From positions 1 through 48,784 of the forward strand of contig CAMAWU010000006.1 of assembly GCA_945862025.1 (NCBI GenBank): a DNA stretch of 48,784 nt, written 5' to 3'. The position numbers and the translations under genes are program-made. Position 1 is the first letter of the stretch, and every line of letters starts with the position of its first letter. This document shows positions 28,332 through 36,536 of the stretch, in pieces. This stretch comes from Ferrithrix thermotolerans DSM 19514. GTDB taxonomy: Bacteria; Actinomycetota; Acidimicrobiia; Acidimicrobiales; Ilumatobacteraceae. Below the pieces are notes generated by a model, which was not told the origin of the DNA, ran no database searches, and saw nothing but the letters and a program-made list of their open reading frames with translations.

Positions 28332-29126
28332 TCATTTGCCGAGCTGTTTACTGCGTGCGGTTGCTGCCTGCACTGCCCCCGCAATAATTTCAGCAAAATT
28401 CTTTTTCTCTAACTCGGCGATACCAGCCGCTGTCGTACCGTTTGGCGATGTAACATTTTTTCTTAATTCTTCTGGGCTTGAAGAACTCTGTGCAAGAAGA
28501 GCCGACGAACCAACTAGTAATTGTCTAACTAAAGTATCGGCAACTTCTGCAGACAGCCCTTGTTGTATTCCCGCAGCAATTAACGCTTCAGCCAGCAAGA
28601 AAATATATGCGGGGCCACTGCCCGACAAACCAGTCACCGCATCCAGCAGATTTTCTTCGACTTCAACAACTTTGCCAACGCTGCCGAGAATTTTTTTCGC
28701 CCACACAATCTGATCGGCTGAACATGTACTGCCAGCCGCCATCGCCGACACGCCTTGTCCAACTAGCGCAGGTGTATTTGGCATTGCTCGGACAACTGCA
28801 ATCGTCGCACCACATGCACTTCGAATAGACGCAATAGTTACTCCGGCAGCAATTGACAGCAACTGTTTGACACCAAAGTTGCTGAGTGTTAAACACACGT
28901 CGGCAACATCGTCAGGCTTCACGGCAACCACGACCGAGTCGCATTTTGGCATCTGTTCACAGATCACTGCCTCAGGGAAATCTTTTTGCAAAATTGCCCT
29001 ACGCTCTTGGCTCTTTTCAACTATTGCTAAATCACGAGGCGCCACAAATTTGTTGGCAATTAGACCACGGGCTAACGCTGCCCCCATGTTGCCGCCACCG
29101 AAAATAACTAAAGACAGTCGATTCAT
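28332..29126 (-). CDS. proC: Pyrroline-5-carboxylate reductase
   Basis: SLVIFGGGNMGAALARGL, VRAMPNTPALVGQGVSAM, DAVTGLSGSGPAYIFLLAEALI, NVTSPNGTTAAGI. Confidence 0.95.
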   Translation of the reverse strand: MNRLSLVIFGGGNMGAALARGLIANKFVAPRDLAIVEKSQERRAILQKDFPEAVICEQMPKCDSVVVAVKPDDVADVCLTLSNFGVKQLLSIAAGVTIASIRSACGATIAVVRAMPNTPALVGQGVSAMAAGSTCSADQIVWAKKILGSVGKVVEVEENLLDAVTGLSGSGPAYIFLLAEALIAAGIQQGLSAEVADTLVRQLLVGSSALLAQSSSSPEELRKNVTSPNGTTAAGIAELEKKNFAEIIAGAVQAATARSKQLGK

Positions 29127-29156
29127 AACAAGATCACCCTGCACAGGATATTTAGC

Positions 29157-29690
29157 CTAGTTAGACGCACTCGAACCGCCTAACGGCTTCCCCGACCGCT
29201 CTGTAGTTCGAGTGCTACTGCGTTGTGTGCGCATGGCTTTGGCTTTGGCAAAGCCAATTTCTAACAAACTCCAGAAAAGTTGTTCGGTTACTGAATAAAG
29301 CGTGCCGATTGCTCGGTCTAATTCAGTTTCGCTAAGCGCCGATAGGACTAATTCACCACGCAAAAAGACTGCGTCTTCAATACCAATCGAGAAGTGTGCC
29401 CCAACAAGTTTTTCGTTTCGACGCAACAATGTTTCGTACAGAAGTTCGGCATTCTGCTCAGGTGCAGGCATCACATATGTTTCATATCGCAAGGTTCTCT
29501 GACCTAGCGTCAACCAAATTGTCGTGAATTCTTTTTCTTCACCACGCATTCTGACGAACCACCTAAATTCATCACCCTCTGCACGGTCTACTGATTCAAT
29601 GTTTGGATAGTTACTGCGAATTCGTCCTAGCCATTCGTCAATCTGTCTTTCGACACGCGCAATGGCTGCATCGTCGAATAAGTCGCTCAC
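29157..29690 (-). CDS. YbjN-domain protein (neighbour of mshA)
   Basis: LGQRTLRYETYVMPAPEQNAELLYETLLRRNEKLVGAHFSIG; follows mshA as in other actinobacteria. GTG at 29690 (VSDLFDDAAI) avoids the 47-bp mshA overlap of the ORF-track start at 29741. Confidence 0.75.
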   Translation of the reverse strand: MSDLFDDAAIARVERQIDEWLGRIRSNYPNIESVDRAEGDEFRWFVRMRGEEKEFTTIWLTLGQRTLRYETYVMPAPEQNAELLYETLLRRNEKLVGAHFSIGIEDAVFLRGELVLSALSETELDRAIGTLYSVTEQLFWSLLEIGFAKAKAMRTQRSSTRTTERSGKPLGGSSASN

Positions 29691-29694
29691 GAGA

Positions 29695-30906
29695 TTACGA
29701 GCAGGCAACCAATTGGCGTGCCTCAAGAGCCTCATACACACCGATCACGCTGGCAGCCGTCGAAGCCCAAGAATAATTTCTCGCACGGTGCGCGGCATTT
29801 GTTCCCATGGACAAACTCAAAATTGAATCGTCAAGAAGGCGACGGGTATAACCAGCGAATGTTTCAACATCTCGGTTCTTAACCACGTATCCAGTTCGTT
29901 CATGTTCAACAAGATTCAAGAGTCCACCAACTGCACTTGCCACCACTGGAATTCCACACGCTGCTGCCTCGAGTGCGACAAGCCCAAAACTTTCACTTCG
30001 CGAAGGTACTAACACGACATCTGCAGCACGATAATAAGAGGACAATAAATGGTGCGGTTGCGGTTCAACAAAATGTACGCGACCGTTTAATCCCAGTTCG
30101 CTAATGAGTCTCTGCACATGAACTGTCTCACTATTTCCAAATGCGCCGCTTGCCCCGCCAACGACCATTAGTTCGGCATCGCTGCGATTAAGTGCAGCCA
30201 ATGTGCGCACTGCAACATCTACACCTTTAAGTGGTTGAATCCGTCCGACGAACAACAGCAACGGCTTGTCACCCCAACCAAGTGCCCGTCTTGCACCGCG
30301 ACGATCGCCAGGCGAGAAAAATGCAGTGTCAACTCCGGGTGATGCAACAGTCAATGCTCCGGGAGATTTTCCGTACAGTGAACGAAATTGACTTAACTCT
30401 TCTGGGCAACTTACGCAGATCGCGTCGGCGCATCCAATGATTTCAAGTTCTGCACGTTCGCGAACAACCGATTCAGTATCTCCACCCAGAGATTTGACTC
30501 GCGCCAAAGTATGAAAAGTTGTAACTAATGGCAAACCCAGTTGATGCTTTAGTCTGTGACCGACCAAACCTGACAACCAATAGTTGGCGTGCAACACATC
30601 TGTTCCACCCTTTAGTTCAATATCTTTTGCCACGGCTTGTGTGAACTCATCTACAACATCCAATAATTCGTCTTTCGTCAGGTCAAACTTTCCGGCCTTG
30701 AGGTGAACAACTTTATGATTGGGTTCGACATCAACAACTTCTGGAAGACCTTCGCGCCACGCACGCGTATATGTCGTGCATTGCAATCCTTTTTGAGCCA
30801 TCGCCGAAACGAGTTCGCGAACATAAACATTCATCCCACCGCCATCACCGACACCTGGCTGAGCCAATGGCGAAGTGTGCATCGAAATAATCGCGACGCG
30901 TTGCAT
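29695..30906 (-). CDS. mshA: D-inositol-3-phosphate glycosyltransferase (mycothiol biosynthesis)
   Basis: ISMHTSPLAQPGVGDGGGMNVYVRELVSAMA, LHANYWLSG, FVGRIQPLKGVDVAVRTLA, SRSESFGLVALEAAACGIPVVAS. Confidence 0.95.
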   Translation of the reverse strand: MQRVAIISMHTSPLAQPGVGDGGGMNVYVRELVSAMAQKGLQCTTYTRAWREGLPEVVDVEPNHKVVHLKAGKFDLTKDELLDVVDEFTQAVAKDIELKGGTDVLHANYWLSGLVGHRLKHQLGLPLVTTFHTLARVKSLGGDTESVVRERAELEIIGCADAICVSCPEELSQFRSLYGKSPGALTVASPGVDTAFFSPGDRRGARRALGWGDKPLLLFVGRIQPLKGVDVAVRTLAALNRSDAELMVVGGASGAFGNSETVHVQRLISELGLNGRVHFVEPQPHHLLSSYYRAADVVLVPSRSESFGLVALEAAACGIPVVASAVGGLLNLVEHERTGYVVKNRDVETFAGYTRRLLDDSILSLSMGTNAAHRARNYSWASTAASVIGVYEALEARQLVACS

Positions 30907-30983
30907 TTGTGTATAAAACCTATCGTTTTAGTCGGGATTTACCTCTACCGAACCAGCGAGCCTAATCAAACGAACGAAACTAG

Positions 30984-31478
30984 CTAGTCAGCGAGTAGCG
31001 AGTCAACATTCAGGCCGCCGTCTTTGTAGCGCTTTACAAGTTCAGTTGTCAGTGCGTCAATTGATGTGAAAAGTGTTTTTCGCTCCACAGATTGAGAAGA
31101 CTCAAAACTTGAAAGTCGTTCGACAACTATTTTAAGTGACTGATCATCAAGAGTTCTCATCTCACCAAAACTAATCTCTTGACAAATTTTCTCTAGTTCT
31201 ACTACTAATGGGTGCTCGGTTGAAATATTTGGCTCACGAGGTGGACGAGATGATCCGCCACCATGCTCTTGACTAAAAACATTTGCGATATCGGCAACAC
31301 TGATTCCTGATGCGGGGGTGCCATCAACACGGCGGCGCTGCTCGTCTCGCGCCAAGTCACATCGACCTTGGGCCATGCGACGAACAAATGAAATCACATC
31401 CTCTTGCATCTGTAGTGCGGCACGAGCCACTCTAAGTTCTTCAGTCGACATCGATTTGGCGTTTGAAATATCTGTCAT
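30984..31478 (-). CDS. RsiG-like anti-sigma factor (aerial mycelium formation-type family)
   Basis: MTDISNAKSMSTEELRVARAALQMQEDVISFVRRMAQGRCDLARDEQRRR: exact E(X)3S(X)2R(X)3Q(X)3D motif. Start ATG 31478 overlaps the MoaD-like stop (TGATG). Confidence 0.72.
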   Translation of the reverse strand: MTDISNAKSMSTEELRVARAALQMQEDVISFVRRMAQGRCDLARDEQRRRVDGTPASGISVADIANVFSQEHGGGSSRPPREPNISTEHPLVVELEKICQEISFGEMRTLDDQSLKIVVERLSSFESSQSVERKTLFTSIDALTTELVKRYKDGGLNVDSLLAD

Positions 31479-31717
31479 CAACATCCCCCAGAAACTGGAG
31501 GCAATACTGCCACTTCGTCGGCATCGACGACCGCAGTTGCCCCAACTGCTTCTTCGCCGTTTAACCAAACTCGACAACTGCCAAGCACCTTGGCAAAATC
31601 ACTGCCGAACTGAACCTTGGCGTTATTTAATACCTCGTCAACGGTGCATCCTTGAAATTCTTGGCTGGCAGTGCCGGCAGCTTGCCTCGCTGATGCAAAA
31701 AGTAGCAATCGCGCCAT
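31478..31717 (-). CDS. MoaD/ThiS-family sulfur carrier protein
   Basis: MARLLLFASARQAAG...FAKVLGSCRVWLNGEEAVGATAVVDADEVAVLPPVSGGC; beta-grasp MoaD pattern. Confidence 0.85.
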   Translation of the reverse strand: MARLLLFASARQAAGTASQEFQGCTVDEVLNNAKVQFGSDFAKVLGSCRVWLNGEEAVGATAVVDADEVAVLPPVSGGC

Positions 31718-31752
31718 GCACTAAGCGTATCTAAGCCACTACCCTGCGTTGA

Positions 31753-32367
31753 GTGTCTGCGCAGGTTGATTCGGGATTGAGCACTAGGTTGCTCGTTTTA
31801 CGACACGGTCAATCTGAATGGAATGCTCAAGGTCGGTGGCAAGGACAAGCCGATATCGAACTAACTGAAGAAGGTATTCGTCAAGCACATCAGGCTGCGA
31901 AAAAAATTGGAAAGTTTGATTTGATCGCTGCAAGTAATTTGCAACGCGCGCGTCGAACTGCAGAAATAATTGCAGATAGTCATGGTTTCGACGATGTGAT
32001 TATTGATGACCGTTTAAAAGAATCACATATTGGGCCATGGGAAGGTTTGACATACGACGAAATTGAATCTGGTTGGCCAGGATATTTAGATTCTCTTAAA
32101 CAACCAGAGGGGTTTGAACCCAACCAAAATGTTGTACAGCGAATGACCGCGGCGTTTATCGATATCGCCGACAAGTGTCGCGGTGGGCAGGCTCTCGTGA
32201 TTAGCCATAGCGGGGTTATTCGCACGATTCGACGCGAACTAAAAGTTAAAGATTTGCGGCTAGATAACTTAGGTGGATGTTGGTTTGATGTTCACCCTGA
32301 CGGTCGATTGACTGCTGGGCGAATTGTTGCTGTAATCGGCGAACTTAACTCAAGTGAATCGCTCTAA
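31753..32367 (+). CDS. Histidine phosphatase / phosphoglycerate mutase family
   Basis: LLVLRHGQSEWNAQGRWQGQADIELTEEGIRQA; LVISHSGVIRTI. Confidence 0.88.
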   Translation: MSAQVDSGLSTRLLVLRHGQSEWNAQGRWQGQADIELTEEGIRQAHQAAKKIGKFDLIAASNLQRARRTAEIIADSHGFDDVIIDDRLKESHIGPWEGLTYDEIESGWPGYLDSLKQPEGFEPNQNVVQRMTAAFIDIADKCRGGQALVISHSGVIRTIRRELKVKDLRLDNLGGCWFDVHPDGRLTAGRIVAVIGELNSSESL

Positions 32368-32375
32368 AGTATTTT

Positions 32376-33566
32376 GTGCTCAGTCGCTGGCTTGATAATT
32401 CTTTTTCAAGTATCGTCAAAAAAAACGTAACTACATTGACAGTTGCCAGGCTGTCAACAAACGCCTGCTACAGATTTACTCCACCGTTCGTGGCAATCAT
32501 TGCCAGGGGTTTCAATGTTTCGCTTTCAGAAATTGGTATCGCATTAACCGTCTCTGAGTTTTCTGGCTTACTGTCACCATTCATTGGTCGCTTTGTTGAC
32601 CGACTTTCGCGTCGAGTCGCAATGCTTGCGGGATTATTCGGAATTAGTTTTGGCGCACTGCTCGCGGCAGTTTCTCCAAACCTCATTGGTTTCACAATCG
32701 GGGTGACAATGATTAGTGTTACCAAAAATTTCTTTGACCTCGGAATGTCTGGCTGGATCGCCGATCATGTGGCATATGAAAAACGCGGTCGAATAATTGG
32801 ACTGACCGAAATTTCTTGGGCGCTCGGATTATTGATTGGCGTTTCTGGGATGGGCATAATTACTGCTTTATTTTCTTGGCGTGCTGGTTTTGCTGCCGGT
32901 GCGATCGGCGTTTTGATTTCTACAACATTTATTGCGTCTCGAATCAAGACAGAACCACATGAGGTCTCGTCGCGGATCGCCGATGATGGAGTGCGTCTCA
33001 GTGGCCGAGCCTGGCTTGTTGTTGCGACAATGTTTGCCACGATGTGTGCAAGTCAATGCATCTTTATAACTTTTGGCGCATGGCTGGATGACGAGTTTGG
33101 ATTTGGCGCACTCGGTATTGCTGCCGTTGGTTTTAGTATTGGACTGGTCGAACTTTATGCTTCGCTCACGAGTGCCAACAAAACAGATAAGTGGGGTAAA
33201 GAAATCAGCATTGCAATTGGTGCACTGATCATGGTGCCCGGCGGTGTGGTGCTAGCAGTTGTTTCACATAACTTAGTTTTGGGAATACTTGCACTAATGG
33301 TTTACATTTTGGGCTTTGAATTTGCTGTTGTCAGTATGTTGCCACTTGCAACTCATCTGGTTCCAAAGCGTCCCGGAAGTGGTCTTGGCTTAGTAATCGG
33401 TGCTGGCACTCTCGGTCGTGGAGTAATGAGTTTTATTGCAACTCGTGCCTACGAATCAAACAACTCAATTGCAATGCCGGCACTGATTGGTGCTTTCTCG
33501 GCTTTAATTGCAGCGTTATTGATGTTTTCGTATTACCGACGCGGCGGTCTAGTTCACACGGTCTAG
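32376..33566 (+). CDS. MFS transporter
   Basis: About 12 hydrophobic segments; GLLSPFIGRFVDRLSRRVAMLAG motif A-like. Confidence 0.85.
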   Translation: MLSRWLDNSFSSIVKKNVTTLTVARLSTNACYRFTPPFVAIIARGFNVSLSEIGIALTVSEFSGLLSPFIGRFVDRLSRRVAMLAGLFGISFGALLAAVSPNLIGFTIGVTMISVTKNFFDLGMSGWIADHVAYEKRGRIIGLTEISWALGLLIGVSGMGIITALFSWRAGFAAGAIGVLISTTFIASRIKTEPHEVSSRIADDGVRLSGRAWLVVATMFATMCASQCIFITFGAWLDDEFGFGALGIAAVGFSIGLVELYASLTSANKTDKWGKEISIAIGALIMVPGGVVLAVVSHNLVLGILALMVYILGFEFAVVSMLPLATHLVPKRPGSGLGLVIGAGTLGRGVMSFIATRAYESNNSIAMPALIGAFSALIAALLMFSYYRRGGLVHTV

Positions 33567-33582
33567 TTCACACGGTCTAGTT
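33545..33582 (+). repeat. 14-bp direct tandem repeat, 2.6 copies
   Basis: GGTCTAGTTCACAC GGTCTAGTTCACAC GGTCTAGTT; spans the MFS stop codon. Confidence 0.9.
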
Positions 33583-33589
33583 TGTTGAA

Positions 33590-35251
33590 CTAGCCAGAAT
33601 ATTTATTTGTAATTGGCAATCGACGATCTTTGCCAAATGCCTTTGTACTTACTCTCACACCAGGAGCACCCTGTCGACGCTTATATTCATTTATGTCAAC
33701 GAGTCGCGAAATTCGCTTAACAAGTTCAGCGTCGTATCCAAGCGCAATTATTTGTTGTGCCGTGCGGTCGTCTTCAACATATAACTCAAGAATTGAATCT
33801 AAAATGTCGTACGGCGGCAGACTTTGATCATCGCGTTGATCAGGTCGCAACTCTGCAGATGGTGCTTTATCAATTATTGCTCGCGCGATAACTTCGCGTT
33901 GAGACTGTGAATTAATGAACTCACACAATTCATAAACTTTAGTTTTAAATAAATCTTTAATTACTGCGTAACCACCTACTGAGTCGCCATACAAAGTGAA
34001 ATATCCAACAGCAGTTTCACTCTTGTTGCCAGTTGTTAAAACCATCCAACCAAACTTGTTCGAAAGTGCCATCAGAGTTGTCCCGCGCACACGACTTTGC
34101 AGATTTTCCTCTGTCAAATCTGCTGATCGATTTGCAAAACTCGGCTCAAGCATCTCTAAATACGAACTAAAAGCAGGTTCAATTGAAATTGTTTGCATTT
34201 CAACGCCAAGGCAAGAGGCTAAAACTTGCGCATCGGTGCGCGAGCCATCCGATGAGTAACGCGACGGCATCGATACACCGTGTACATGGTCTGCGCCGAG
34301 AGATTCAACCGCGATTGCTGCAACCAGCGCTGAATCGACTCCGCCCGATAAACCGATTACGACGTCAGTAAAACCGTTTTTCAAAACATAATCGCGAGTG
34401 CCAAGAACTAGTGCCGCGTGAATTTGCGCAATCTCGGTTAAAGGCTGACTAGTCCTGCCGACGGATTGAGTAGGCAAAGGCCCAGGCTTCGTGGTTGATT
34501 TTGGTAATGACAAATCACAAACAAGCAACTCTTCAACAAACTGGGCAGCACTAGCAACAAGCGATCCGTCTCCTGACCAAATCGTTGAACCGCCATCAAA
34601 AACTAATTCGTCTTGTCCGCCAACTTGATTGACATACGCGATGACACATTTATTGTCATGCGCCCGAGCACTCAACATTTCGTGGCGCACATCAAGTTTG
34701 CCCCCATGAAATGGTGAGCCATTGATATTGATATTTAGAACCGCGCCTAACGAAGCCTGCTCTGCAACCGGACCATCGGCCTGCCATATATCCTCACAAA
34801 TTGTTACACCAAAACAAATATCGTTCACCGTGAACAACGGATTTGCTACTCCGGGTGTGAAATATCTTTGTTCGTCAAACACGTTGTAGTTCGGCAGCAA
34901 ATGTTTTCGGTAGACATCAAGTACGGCACCGTTTCGACACACGGCCGCTGCGTTAAAAATGTCTCCCGAATCAGCATCTCGATCAACAAATCCGATTACA
35001 GCAATAGTGTCACCAACGGATTTAACTATTTGCGCGAGTGTTGACAAGTTGTCGTCAACAAATCCTTGTTTTAAAACAAGATCTTCAGGCGGATAACCAG
35101 TCAGAGACAACTCGGGAAACGCCACGAGCTGACAGTTAGCCGCAACAGCCTGGTTGTAATAGTTGAGAATTTTGGCGGCGTTTGCCGAAAGTGCCCCGAC
35201 TGTCGGGTTGATTTGGGCTAACCCAACGCGAAGTTTGGCGAAATCAGCCAC
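33590..35251 (-). CDS. nadE: Glutamine-dependent NAD+ synthetase
   Basis: N-terminal nitrilase domain (LVAFPELSLTGYPPEDL, GVTICEDIWQ) plus VIGLSGGVDSALVAAIAVE and TTGNKSETAVGYFTLYGD. Confidence 0.95.
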   Translation of the reverse strand: MADFAKLRVGLAQINPTVGALSANAAKILNYYNQAVAANCQLVAFPELSLTGYPPEDLVLKQGFVDDNLSTLAQIVKSVGDTIAVIGFVDRDADSGDIFNAAAVCRNGAVLDVYRKHLLPNYNVFDEQRYFTPGVANPLFTVNDICFGVTICEDIWQADGPVAEQASLGAVLNININGSPFHGGKLDVRHEMLSARAHDNKCVIAYVNQVGGQDELVFDGGSTIWSGDGSLVASAAQFVEELLVCDLSLPKSTTKPGPLPTQSVGRTSQPLTEIAQIHAALVLGTRDYVLKNGFTDVVIGLSGGVDSALVAAIAVESLGADHVHGVSMPSRYSSDGSRTDAQVLASCLGVEMQTISIEPAFSSYLEMLEPSFANRSADLTEENLQSRVRGTTLMALSNKFGWMVLTTGNKSETAVGYFTLYGDSVGGYAVIKDLFKTKVYELCEFINSQSQREVIARAIIDKAPSAELRPDQRDDQSLPPYDILDSILELYVEDDRTAQQIIALGYDAELVKRISRLVDINEYKRRQGAPGVRVSTKAFGKDRRLPITNKYSG

Positions 35252-35381
35252 AGTTTCAGGCTAGCGAGAGAAAACTTCACACGCCGTTTACATTCGGAGA
35301 ATACTTCAGAAACAACAGTCAGTGAAACTAGAAGCGTTACAAATGCGCCAGCGTGGCACATTTCTTACGAAGGGAAACTTC

Positions 35382-36452
35382 ATGGCATATCAAGCTGAGT
35401 ACATCTGGATTGACGGCGTCGAGCCAACACCAACTTTGCGATCAAAAACAAAGATCATTGAAAACAATTCGAAGGCACTTCCAATTTGGGGATTCGATGG
35501 TTCTTCAACAAATCAAGCAACAGGTGAAGCATCTGACTGCATCCTTAATCCAGTTTTCAGTTGCAAGGATCCCATTCGTGGTGGAAAAAATATTCTCGTG
35601 ATGTGTGAAGTATTAGTTGCCTCAACTGGCAAGCCTCATCCGACAAACTCGCGAGCAGCATGTGCCGTTGTTACAAAAAAATATGCGGCCGAAAAAATGA
35701 TCTATGGAATCGAACAGGAATACACAATGATGCGACTCAACGGTCGTCCACTTGGTTTTCCAGAACTTTCTGGTGAACCAGAGCCACAAGGTCCTTACTA
35801 CTGTGGCGTAGGCGCAGGCCGAGTAATGGGTCGAGACATAGTAGAGATTCACACAGAGATGTGTCTTGAGGCAGGTCTACATATTTCAGGAACTAACGCC
35901 GAAGTTATGCCTGGTCAATGGGAGTTTCAAATCGGTCCAGTTGATGCACTGCGAGTGAGTGATGAACTTTACGTTGCTCGTTGGCTGTTGCATCGGATAG
36001 CCGAAGATTACGACGTAGTTATTTCGCTTGATGCAAAACCACAACATGGAGACTGGAACGGCGCAGGTTGCCACACCAACTTCTCAACAAAAGATATGCG
36101 GTCAAACTACAAAGCAATCGACGACGCATGTCAAGCACTCGGAACGCGAATCAACGAGCATGTCAGCAACTACGGTCACGATATTGAAAGCCGATTGACT
36201 GGCAAACATGAAACTGCGCCGTACGACAAGTTCACATATGGTGTCTCAAACCGAGGTGCTTCTGTGCGAATTCCGTGGCAGGTTGCTCGTGACAAAAAAG
36301 GTTATGCAGAAGACCGTCGACCGAATGCAAATATGGATCCATACATCGTCACACAATTAATTCTTGAAACGGTGTGTGGAAACCCAAAGATAATTAAGAC
36401 TGGTAAGACCGCACCAAAGAAGCCTGCGAAGAAAAAAGCTCGAAAGAAATAA
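35382..36452 (+). CDS. glnII: Glutamine synthetase type II (eukaryotic-type GSII) with Lys/Pro/Ala-rich C-terminal tail
   Basis: AEYIWIDGVEPTPTLRSKTKII, WGFDGSSTNQATGEASDCILNPV, YGIEQEYTMM, GPYYCGVGAGRVMGRDIVE, GAGCHTNFSTKDMR, GVSNRGASVRIP. Start set to ATG 35382 (AGGG upstream). Confidence 0.93.
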   Translation: MAYQAEYIWIDGVEPTPTLRSKTKIIENNSKALPIWGFDGSSTNQATGEASDCILNPVFSCKDPIRGGKNILVMCEVLVASTGKPHPTNSRAACAVVTKKYAAEKMIYGIEQEYTMMRLNGRPLGFPELSGEPEPQGPYYCGVGAGRVMGRDIVEIHTEMCLEAGLHISGTNAEVMPGQWEFQIGPVDALRVSDELYVARWLLHRIAEDYDVVISLDAKPQHGDWNGAGCHTNFSTKDMRSNYKAIDDACQALGTRINEHVSNYGHDIESRLTGKHETAPYDKFTYGVSNRGASVRIPWQVARDKKGYAEDRRPNANMDPYIVTQLILETVCGNPKIIKTGKTAPKKPAKKKARKK

Positions 36453-36457
36453 TTATT

Positions 36458-36499
36458 CTGCCGTCGTTACCCGAGTAATTCTCGCAGTAACGACGGCAG
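36458..36499. terminator. Long perfect hairpin between glnII and glnA (terminator/attenuator candidate)
   Basis: CTGCCGTCGTTAC (36458-36470) / GTAACGACGGCAG (36487-36499), 13 bp, plus inner CGAG/CTCG; no clear T-tract after it. Confidence 0.5.
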
Positions 36500-36536
36500 A
36501 CTATATTCATGCTTTCTCAACGAAATCAGGCCTGAG

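Noticed and set aside
30984-31577. ORF-track start at 31577 for the RsiG-like gene
   Set aside because: The first 33 residues lie within the MoaD-like coding region in another frame; ATG at 31478 gives a coupled TGATG start.
35281-35381. Possible GlnR boxes upstream of glnII (GTTTAC, GAAAC, GAAAC, GTTAC words)
   Set aside because: Words are present but the spacing does not fit the gTnAC-n6-GaAAC arrangement cleanly; needs a PWM scan before being called.
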